5,437 nucleotides of DNA from NCBI GenBank assembly GCA_003978395.1, contig QNZV01000031.1:1-5437 (forward strand), read 5' to 3'. Below are positions 1 to 5,210 of the stretch, in pieces (position 1 is the stretch's first letter; the number at the start of each line of letters is the position of its first letter). The notes under the pieces were generated by a model that saw only the letters and a program-made list of their open reading frames with translations, ran no database searches and was not told the origin of the DNA. Position numbers and translations under genes: made by a program. The DNA comes from Sulfurovum sp. GTDB taxonomy: Bacteria > Campylobacterota > Campylobacteria > Campylobacterales > Sulfurovaceae.

Positions 1-1
1 T

Positions 2-640
2 AAAATTCTTTTCTCTATCATAATACTTATAACAGTTCTATTTACAACGGGTTGTTCTCCAATAACCAGTAAATATAGAGTGACTATTGATGCTATTACA
101 GCTCCTAACTTAAAAGTTGCTCCTAGCTCATTTGTGATTGAAGTTTTGGGTAAGAATAGTGACAAAAACAGTCTGCTTTTTCAAGAACAGAGTAACCATC
201 TGGTAAAACTTCTGTTATCAGAAGGGTATACTCAACGCCAATCATCATCAGAAGCAAAGCAAATTATCTATTTTGATTATGGTATAGAGAAGCTACTAGA
301 AGAGGTAGAGACCTATAGCCAACCAGAGGTTACGGTAGGTGTATCAGTTGGAAATAGTTATGGTTTTTATGGTCATCATTATAATCCATTTTGGAATGAT
401 GTTGGTTACTATCGAAGCTACCGTAAAAGATATAGCTACTATAACCGTTATATGACTATACTCGCCAAGAGTCAAACAGGCAAAGAGCTATGGCGTATAG
501 ATGCGTCAAGTATAGGAGAGTCAAAAAACCTAAAAAAGATTGTACCTTTATTAATTGAAGCATCAGCTCCTTTTATAGGTAAAAATACCAAAGAGCCTGT
601 AAAAGTGATAATCAAAGAAAAAAGAGATAAAGAGGAGTAG
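2..640 (+). CDS. DUF4136-like lipoprotein, 5' end outside window
   Basis: An open frame runs from base 2 without a stop to TAG at 638-640, giving 212 visible residues. The first visible residues (KILFSIIILITVLFTTGC) are the hydrophobic core and lipobox-like end of a type II signal peptide, with the lipidated Cys at visible residue 18 (TGT, 53-55). The Met codon should lie a few codons upstream of the window. The GTG at 80 is therefore not the start, because starting there would remove the export signal. The mature protein has a GY-containing segment, a very aromatic stretch (visible residues about 120-150, ten Tyr plus Phe and Trp), then a GKELWRIDASS strand and a C-terminal helix. This layout resembles the DUF4136 family of envelope lipoproteins, whose molecular function is not established. 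The tail is highly charged (KEKRDKEE). It is likely a periplasm-facing membrane-anchored protein. The lipoprotein call is firm; the family call is moderate. Confidence 0.75.
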   Translation, partial: KILFSIIILITVLFTTGCSPITSKYRVTIDAITAPNLKVAPSSFVIEVLGKNSDKNSLLFQEQSNHLVKLLLSEGYTQRQSSSEAKQIIYFDYGIEKLLEEVETYSQPEVTVGVSVGNSYGFYGHHYNPFWNDVGYYRSYRKRYSYYNRYMTILAKSQTGKELWRIDASSIGESKNLKKIVPLLIEASAPFIGKNTKEPVKVIIKEKRDKEE

Positions 641-667
641 TTTTATCTGATTTTAATTTTAATGAGA

Positions 668-673
668 TATTAT
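668..673 (+). promoter_or_regulatory. possible -10 element for ahpC
   Basis: TATTAT lies 43 bases upstream of the peroxiredoxin ATG. It would place the transcription start near 680, just in front of the palindrome at 682-696. No clear -35 hexamer is present. The region before it is T-rich (641-660), which is usual for Campylobacterota promoters. In sequence this AT-rich a -10 match is weak evidence, so the call is an inference from its position. Confidence 0.3.
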
Positions 674-681
674 TTCGTTGT

Positions 682-696
682 TAATAAAAATTATTA
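682..696 (+). promoter_or_regulatory. candidate PerR/Fur-type operator palindrome
   Basis: TAATAA-AAA-TTATTA is a perfect 6-bp inverted repeat around a 3-base centre, located 20 bases before the peroxiredoxin start. Compared with the Bacillus PerR box (TTATAATNATTATAA) it matches 11 of 14 defined positions. A PerR-like gene lies directly downstream of ahpC, so repression of ahpC from this site is plausible. The local sequence is extremely AT-rich, so chance similarity is a real possibility. Confidence 0.4.
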
Positions 697-700
697 TTTA

Positions 701-706
701 AAAAGG
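701..706 (+). promoter_or_regulatory. ribosome binding site fixing the ahpC start at 716
   Basis: AAAAGG ends 9 bases before the ATG at 716. The upstream in-frame ATG at 662 has no such site and would add an 18-residue Tyr/Lys-rich extension that is absent from peroxiredoxins. This decides the start. Confidence 0.75.
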
Positions 707-715
707 TATTATAAA

Positions 716-1312
716 ATGATCGTAACAAATAAAGCTCCAGACTTTACAGCAACAGCAGTTCTAGCAGATGGTCAAATCGTTGAAGATTTCAACTTGATGG
801 ATAACTTAGGAGAAAAAGGTGCAGTTCTTTTCTTCTATCCATTGGATTTTACATTTGTATGTCCTTCTGAAATTATTGCATTTTCAAAAAGAGCAGCAGA
901 GTTTAGAGAAAGAGGCGTAAATATTATTGGTGTATCTGTAGATAGCCAATTTTCACACTTTGCATGGAGAGAAACACCAGTAAATCAAGGTGGTATTGGC
1001 AGAGTTGATATGCCACTAGTAGCAGATATTACAAAACAAATTGCCAGAGATTACGACGTTCTTCTTGATGATGCAGTAGCTCTTAGAGGTTCATTCCTTA
1101 TTGATGCTGATGGTACAGTTAGACATGCTGTAGTAAATGACCTTCCATTAGGAAGAAACATTGACGAAATGATTAGAATGGTAGATACAATGCTATTTAC
1201 AAATGAGCATGGCGAAGTTTGTCCTGCTGGTTGGGTAAAAGGTGATGAAGGTATGAAAGCAGACACAGAGGGTGTTGCTGACTATCTTGCAAAACACGCT
1301 GACGACCTATAA
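716..1312 (+). CDS. ahpC: typical 2-Cys peroxiredoxin (AhpC/TsaA type)
   Basis: This is a cytosolic peroxidase that reduces hydrogen peroxide, organic hydroperoxides and peroxynitrite; in this phylum the electrons usually come from thioredoxin. The protein is 198 residues from ATG 716, the usual family length, and begins MIVTNKAPDFTA. The peroxidatic Cys49 sits in DFTFVCPSE. The family's active-site Pro and Thr (P42, T46) are present, and R124 of LRGSFLID is the conserved active-site Arg. The resolving Cys169 is in GEVCPAGW. GGIG at 92-95 matches the GGLG motif of overoxidation-sensitive peroxiredoxins, but the C-terminal YF motif is missing (the tail reads DYLAKHADDL). The longer frame from 662 is rejected because a good ribosome binding site precedes 716 and the extra residues do not fit the family. 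A PerR-like gene follows 64 bases downstream, with a hairpin in the gap. G+C in a sampled 60-base line is 43%, high for this window and consistent with a strongly expressed gene. Confidence 0.96.
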   Translation: MIVTNKAPDFTATAVLADGQIVEDFNLMDNLGEKGAVLFFYPLDFTFVCPSEIIAFSKRAAEFRERGVNIIGVSVDSQFSHFAWRETPVNQGGIGRVDMPLVADITKQIARDYDVLLDDAVALRGSFLIDADGTVRHAVVNDLPLGRNIDEMIRMVDTMLFTNEHGEVCPAGWVKGDEGMKADTEGVADYLAKHADDL

Positions 1313-1318
1313 TCGTAG

Positions 1319-1340
1319 GGGTAGACCTCTGTGTCTACCC
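1319..1340 (+). repeat. G-rich perfect hairpin between ahpC and perR
   Basis: GGGTAGAC (1319-1326) and GTCTACCC (1333-1340) form a perfect 8-bp stem with a 6-base loop, starting seven bases after the ahpC stop. It is not followed by a T-run on either strand: downstream on plus is ATCACTCCAAAAAC. A classic intrinsic terminator is therefore unlikely. It could protect the 3' end of the ahpC mRNA or attenuate read-through into perR. With its flanks (GTAGGGG...CCCAT) it also resembles dispersed palindromic repeats seen in many bacterial genomes; that resemblance is from memory only. Confidence 0.6.
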
Positions 1341-1362
1341 ATCACTCCAAAAACAAAAAAAT

Positions 1363-1367
1363 AAAGG
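1363..1367 (+). promoter_or_regulatory. ribosome binding site of perR
   Basis: AAAGG lies 9 bases before the ATG at 1377. I see no convincing separate promoter in the 36 bases between the hairpin and this ATG, so perR may be transcribed by read-through from ahpC. Confidence 0.6.
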
Positions 1368-1376
1368 CAAAAAATC

Positions 1377-1778
1377 ATGACCAACTATATTACACTTCTA
1401 AAAGAGAATGATTTAAAAGCCACCATACAACGTACTTCTATCTTAAAATCTATCGACCATGCAGGACACATCAATATAGATGAAATTTATGAAGATGTAA
1501 AAGAACTTTACCCTACTCTTTCACTAGCAACCATTTATAAAAATATTATTTTGATGCAAACCAACAATGTAATCGTAGAAGTTCCTATGAATGGCGAAAA
1601 ATCAAAATATGAACTCAAAAAAGATGAACACATGCACCTTATTTGTCAAGAGTGTGGAACTATTCAAGATACTAAAATGACAAAAAGAACACAAGAAGCT
1701 CTTTTTATAGAAAATTTCAAACTTAACCATTCTCAAATAAATCTTTATGGAGTCTGTAACTCTTGCCAAACGAAATAA
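1377..1778 (+). CDS. perR: Fur-family repressor, PerR-like
   Basis: This is a dimeric, metal-dependent DNA-binding repressor of the Fur superfamily, 133 residues long. The N-terminal winged helix (about 1-80) carries LKATIQRTSIL and the recognition-helix motif SLATIYKNI (49-57). The C-terminal half carries the metal sites. C90/C93 (CQEC) and C127/C130 (CNSC) form the structural zinc site. The regulatory site can be aligned by hand to Bacillus PerR: H31 (H37), E79 (D85), H85 (H91), H87 (H93) and D98 (D104). An Asp at the last position is the residue known to favour peroxide sensing over Fur-like iron sensing. That, and the adjacent peroxiredoxin gene, favour PerR over Fur or Zur. One oddity is Glu79 in place of the usual PerR Asp85. 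A suitable palindrome lies upstream of ahpC (682-696). The 3' end overlaps the next gene by 16 bases. Family membership is certain; the PerR subtype is likely but inferred. Confidence 0.8.
   Translation: MTNYITLLKENDLKATIQRTSILKSIDHAGHINIDEIYEDVKELYPTLSLATIYKNIILMQTNNVIVEVPMNGEKSKYELKKDEHMHLICQECGTIQDTKMTKRTQEALFIENFKLNHSQINLYGVCNSCQTK
1749..1752 (+). promoter_or_regulatory. ribosome binding site for the TTG start at 1763
   Basis: GGAG inside the perR coding sequence lies 10 bases before the TTG at 1763. A stop codon at 1757-1759 closes this frame just upstream. The conserved DVH metal-binding motif begins only 13 codons after the TTG, so this site effectively fixes a TTG start. Confidence 0.6.
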
Positions 1779-2455
1779 AAGAGAATGCTATTTTTATAGC
1801 AGATGTTCACTACCCCCACTATGGAGATGATTTTTTAAAAATCTTAGAAGCAATAGAGACAAATAGAGTAAAAACTCCTCAACTTTTTTTAATGGGTGAT
1901 ATTTTTGATTTACTCTTTGGACACAATAAATATATAAAAACCTTTTCAACAAAAGCCATAAAACAGATTAACCAACTCTCAAAAAAGATAGAGATTATCT
2001 ACATAGAGGGGAACCATGACTTCTGTTTAAAAGAGATTTTTCCAAATCTCAAAGTCTACACACGAAGAGAACAACCCGTTCACTTTAAACTCAATCAACA
2101 AAATGTTTATATAAGCCATGGAGATAAACATAAAACAGGATTTGGATATAACTTCTACTCAAATATACTTAGGCGAAAAACAACACTTATTTTATTAAAA
2201 GTTTTTGATAAAAAGATTATCAACCATAGAATAAAAAAACTAAAAAGAAAAAAAATTTGTGGAGAGTTCAAAGGGTACAAAGAGAGATTTGATGCCATCA
2301 TAGAAAAATATCCTAAAAATTCTTTAATTATTGAAGGGCATTTTCATCAAGGCAAAATATATAAAAGTTATATCTCCCTACCCTCATTGGCTTGTCAAAA
2401 AGAGATAGGAATCATTAAAAACAGAAAATTACTATTTATGAAAATTGAATTATAA
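1763..2455 (+). CDS. calcineurin-like metallophosphoesterase, LpxH-like
   Basis: This is a 230-residue binuclear-metal phosphoesterase. The full metal-ligand set is visible in order: D14-x-H16 (ADVHY), G45-D46 (MGDIFD), G83-N84-H85-D86 (EGNHDF), H119-G120-D121 (ISHGD) and G192-H193-F194-H195. Length, motif order and the GDIFD/HGD context resemble LpxH, the UDP-2,3-diacylglucosamine diphosphatase that makes lipid X in lipid A synthesis at the inner membrane. E. coli LpxH has GNRD where this protein has GNHD, so another phosphodiesterase or pyrophosphatase activity is possible. The segment around residues 150-165 is strongly basic (KKLKRKK), which could aid contact with membrane or polyanionic substrates. 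Translation appears to start at TTG 1763, 16 bases inside perR and preceded by GGAG, implying translational coupling. The end overlaps the convergent apaH by 6 bases. The superfamily is certain; the LpxH role is only moderately supported. Confidence 0.85.
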   Translation: MPNEIKENAIFIADVHYPHYGDDFLKILEAIETNRVKTPQLFLMGDIFDLLFGHNKYIKTFSTKAIKQINQLSKKIEIIYIEGNHDFCLKEIFPNLKVYTRREQPVHFKLNQQNVYISHGDKHKTGFGYNFYSNILRRKTTLILLKVFDKKIINHRIKKLKRKKICGEFKGYKERFDAIIEKYPKNSLIIEGHFHQGKIYKSYISLPSLACQKEIGIIKNRKLLFMKIEL

Positions 2456-3295
2456 TTCTGACTTACTACAATCTATCTGAACAATATGTAGATTTTTTTT
2501 ATCCAATCTTGCACATGTCAATTTTCTACCCCAAAGACACCCTGTATCTAACCCCAATACATTGCCATCAAAATAGTAGTCTAAATTTGTATCATTAACC
2601 AATGTTGACCAATGACCAAAAATAATTTTTAGAGGAATAGGCTTTCGTGCAGGACAAGCAAACCAAGGGTATAATCCTTTATTTAAACGTTTCATATTTG
2701 TAGGCGAGCCTTTTTGTTTAAAATCTAACTTTCCATCATCTTTACAAAAACGCATAGAGATAAAAGAGCTTAAAATATATTTTTCTATATCTAAAGCACT
2801 TGATTTTGCATTAAATTTATTTGAACTGCTTTTAAACATATGTTTTAGCCACGCTTTATAATTTCGTCCTTGAAGTTTTTTCTCTATACGCTTTGAATGA
2901 GTAATCGCCATACCCAAATCAAACTGAGGAGAGATACCTGCATGAGCCATCACATAACCTAACTTATAATCAAGATGTAAAAAAGGCTGATGACGAAGCC
3001 AATCAATAAGCTCTTTTACATTTGGTGCATCGAGAATAGGCTTCAGTGTCTTATGTGGTTTTTTAATACCTGCATACATAGCAATCAATGCTACATCATG
3101 ATTGCCCAATATTATCTTTACAGAGTCTCGAATAGAGTAGAGATAATTCAGAGTCTCCAAAGATTTATCCCCTCGATTAACCAAATCTCCTGCAACCCAA
3201 AGTTCATCCACTTCTGGATTAAACTTTATCTTTTTAAGAATCTTTTGAAAATTATCAAAACACCCTTGAATATCCCCTATTGCCCAAACTGCCAT
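2450..3295 (-). CDS. apaH: symmetrical bis(5'-nucleosyl)-tetraphosphatase
   Basis: This enzyme cleaves diadenosine tetraphosphate (Ap4A) symmetrically to two ADP, limiting dinucleoside polyphosphates and NpnN caps on RNA; it is cytosolic. The protein is 281 residues, essentially the length of E. coli ApaH (280). It starts MAVWAIGDIQGC, typical of the family. Phosphoesterase motifs in order are GDIQG (7-11), GDLVNRG (36-42), GNHD (64-67), HAG (118-120), FGHWS (226-230) and the family-typical LDTGCLWG (249-256). The ATG shares its A with the stop of the upstream glycosylase gene (TAATG), and a GGAG at 3301-3304 lies 5 bases upstream, so translation is probably coupled. Its stop codon overlaps the end of the convergent phosphoesterase gene. 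It is the last gene of the minus-strand run. Nothing suggests loss of function. Confidence 0.96.
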   Translation of the reverse strand: MAVWAIGDIQGCFDNFQKILKKIKFNPEVDELWVAGDLVNRGDKSLETLNYLYSIRDSVKIILGNHDVALIAMYAGIKKPHKTLKPILDAPNVKELIDWLRHQPFLHLDYKLGYVMAHAGISPQFDLGMAITHSKRIEKKLQGRNYKAWLKHMFKSSSNKFNAKSSALDIEKYILSSFISMRFCKDDGKLDFKQKGSPTNMKRLNKGLYPWFACPARKPIPLKIIFGHWSTLVNDTNLDYYFDGNVLGLDTGCLWGRKLTCARLDKKNLHIVQIDCSKSEL

Positions 3296-3786
3296 TAAAT
3301 CTCCAATAACGCTCTATATTTTTCTAATTTTTGTTCAAAACTCATTTTTGCATAAGCAGAAGATGGAGAAGGCAAATAGAGAGTCTCTATCTCTAAATAA
3401 TCAAAATGTATTTTAAACAATCGTTCAGCTAAACGCCCTGTAAATGCTATCTTTTCTATACTTGGATGCTCTTCTAAAAACTCTGCTAAATTATTAACCT
3501 CTATCTCTTCTAACGAACTATCCAATGAACTATCACGCGTACAATTTTCGACCATATCCCAAAGAGCTATTTTTGAAACTTTAAGTAACCATATTTTTTG
3601 GTCACGATTATTAATAGGATAGCTACTTAGTTCCGATAAAATCTTCCAAAATTGATTGCGTGGATGTGCATAATAAAAAGATTTCTCAAAAGAGTCAATA
3701 CTAGGAAAAGAGCCAAGAATCAATACTTTGCTGTCTTTGAAAACTAAAGGTTGGAATGGGTGTTTTAATTTTTCTATCTTTATCAT
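3295..3786 (-). CDS. UDG-superfamily DNA glycosylase (hypoxanthine/deoxyinosine type, family 6)
   Basis: This is a 163-residue base-excision repair enzyme. The sequence has the hallmarks of the hypoxanthine-DNA glycosylase (HDG, UDG family 6) group, which removes deaminated adenine (hypoxanthine) from DNA. They are motif 1 LILGSFPS (22-29), the following FYYAHPRNQFW (37-47) with the conserved Asn44 characteristic of this family, ALWDMVENCTRDSSLDSSL in the middle, a TGR segment near 115, and motif 2 LPSPSSA (138-144). Related families (MUG, UDG) have different residues at motif 1, so the HDG assignment is fairly specific, though substrate preference cannot be read from sequence. The start is ATG 3786; the nearest Shine-Dalgarno-like GGAG is at 3800-3803, a rather long 13 bases away and inside the end of the ATPase gene. 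The intergenic gap is only 8 bases, and the 3' end overlaps the apaH ATG. The protein is soluble, with no signal or membrane segment. Confidence 0.88.
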   Translation of the reverse strand: MIKIEKLKHPFQPLVFKDSKVLILGSFPSIDSFEKSFYYAHPRNQFWKILSELSSYPINNRDQKIWLLKVSKIALWDMVENCTRDSSLDSSLEEIEVNNLAEFLEEHPSIEKIAFTGRLAERLFKIHFDYLEIETLYLPSPSSAYAKMSFEQKLEKYRALLEI

Positions 3787-3794
3787 ACTATATA

Positions 3795-5210
3795 TTAGGC
3801 TCCATCAACACCCTTATCAGCCAAACCGTTTATATATGTTTCAAACTTTTCTAATAAATCTAATGATTCATTTATTTCATTCATTGTAAATGAACTTTGA
3901 CCAATAGTACCATGAGACATAGGATGAAGTGTGACTTTTTGATAAAGTTTTAATTTTCTAACTGTATCTTGAATATCTCTAAATCCAGTTTGTTTATAAC
4001 TTTGGATTTTTCCTTTTAAACGATTTTGAAGATTTTGTGGGTTATCAAGGTCTAAAATTTCTTCTAACTCATAAATTAAATCAAATGCTGTTTTTTTATT
4101 TTTAAAATATAAATTTTGACCATATGCAATTCGTGTTAATATTTTCTTACTATCTTCAACTGCTCCAATCATAAATAATTTTGAAAATTCATAAAGCAAT
4201 ACTTCAAATCTTTGTCTTATTTTATTTCCTGTATTTTCTATTGTCGAAGTACTTAATGCCATTCTTATATCTGATACCCTATCAACAGAACCTTTAATAT
4301 ATAACTTATGACTATTATCAATTTCATAAAGATTAGCAAAAGTCCATCTATCTTTATTCAGTTGATTATCTTTAAGATATATATCATTAATAAGATACAT
4401 AATTAAGTTATAAAAATAAACATTATGAGTAAAAAGTAAAATCTGAAAATCTTTAAAATTATCAAAAATATATTGCATTAAAAAAGTTCTATTAGCTACA
4501 TCAAGGCTTGTAATAAAATCGTCTAACACTAAAATTTTATTTAAAGCATCATCTTTTGAAACTTTTATTGATTCAAAAATCAATAAAAGAGTTATTAAAT
4601 TTAATTTAGCCTCATTAAAATATTTTTTTATTTCAACTTTACTCTCTAAATTTCTATGAGTATCTATTACTTTAATAGTATAGTCATCTTCCTTATCTAT
4701 TTCGATTTTTATATTTTCTCTAAAAGATTGTAATGAACTATTGACACCATCTTCAATTGTTTGATAGTTACTACTAAAAAAAACATCTATATCACTATTC
4801 AAATTAAAATATAATTTAGTTAATAGATTATCTAATTTAATGCTATCTTCAATAAACAATTCATCTAATGAAAACATAAAAGTTTGATAATCATCAATCG
4901 AAAACTCTAAATAAGAACTATCATTTATATTTATCTCAAAATTTTCATTTGAAATTTTATTATTATATTGACTCCAAAAATCACTATTAATCTGTTCTTG
5001 CTCTTCCTCAGTATTTGCACTAGGTATCTCTTCAGAAATTCTATCTTTAAAAAAAATAATCTTTATAGCTTCATAAATAGAACTTTTACCTGCTCCATTA
5101 TCACCATATAAAAGAAAATTATTTTTACTATCAGTTAAATCTATCTGTAGTGTTTTGCCATCATCAGATTTTTTATGAGCTTTAAAATTTATTAGTTCTA
5201 ATTTTTTCAT
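3795..5210 (-). CDS. ABC/SMC-type AAA family ATPase, compact, unknown role
   Basis: This is a 471-residue RecF/SMC-like ATPase. It begins MKKLELINFKAHKK, the usual opening strand of such proteins. Walker A is GDNGAGKSS (36-44). FNEAKLNLI (198-206) stands where the ABC signature should be and resembles the NEAxLxA form seen in some SMC-like ATPases. Walker B ILVLDD (226-231) has D231 in the catalytic acid position, followed by the D-loop SLD (235-237) and the switch His262 in LFTHN. Only about 150 residues separate Walker A from the signature, with no heptad coiled coil, so this is a head-only protein rather than a long SMC or Rad50. Residues about 290-471 form a helical C-terminal domain ending in LHPMSHGTIG (428-437), reminiscent of conserved histidine segments in defence-associated ATPases. 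No nuclease motif was recognised. The gene overlaps its upstream neighbour by ATGA and has AAAGG (5217-5221) six bases before its ATG. G+C is low (sampled lines 13-25%), suggesting acquisition. Its substrate and partner are unknown. Confidence 0.85.
   Translation of the reverse strand: MKKLELINFKAHKKSDDGKTLQIDLTDSKNNFLLYGDNGAGKSSIYEAIKIIFFKDRISEEIPSANTEEEQEQINSDFWSQYNNKISNENFEININDSSYLEFSIDDYQTFMFSLDELFIEDSIKLDNLLTKLYFNLNSDIDVFFSSNYQTIEDGVNSSLQSFRENIKIEIDKEDDYTIKVIDTHRNLESKVEIKKYFNEAKLNLITLLLIFESIKVSKDDALNKILVLDDFITSLDVANRTFLMQYIFDNFKDFQILLFTHNVYFYNLIMYLINDIYLKDNQLNKDRWTFANLYEIDNSHKLYIKGSVDRVSDIRMALSTSTIENTGNKIRQRFEVLLYEFSKLFMIGAVEDSKKILTRIAYGQNLYFKNKKTAFDLIYELEEILDLDNPQNLQNRLKGKIQSYKQTGFRDIQDTVRKLKLYQKVTLHPMSHGTIGQSSFTMNEINESLDLLEKFETYINGLADKGVDGA

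Noticed and set aside
80..82. GTG at 80 as the start of the first gene
   Set aside because: The frame continues upstream into a lipoprotein signal peptide, so this GTG is an internal valine codon.
662..715. Upstream ATG at 662 as the peroxiredoxin start
   Set aside because: It would add 18 Tyr/Lys-rich residues foreign to the family and would overlap the likely promoter and operator; ATG 716 has a proper ribosome binding site and gives the standard 198 residues.
1051..1266. 71-codon minus-strand open frame inside ahpC
   Set aside because: It is antisense to a well-supported peroxiredoxin, low in complexity (Ser/Thr/Pro), lacks a credible ribosome binding site and has no recognisable domain.
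1319..1360. Hairpin after ahpC as an intrinsic terminator
   Set aside because: No T-run follows the stem on the plus strand. The A-rich stretch downstream would only be a T-run preceding the hairpin on the minus strand, which is the wrong order.
2990..3298. 102-codon plus-strand open frame inside apaH
   Set aside because: It lies antisense to the conserved ApaH N-terminal motifs; its Cys/Ile/Asn-rich composition looks like a shadow frame and matches no known protein.
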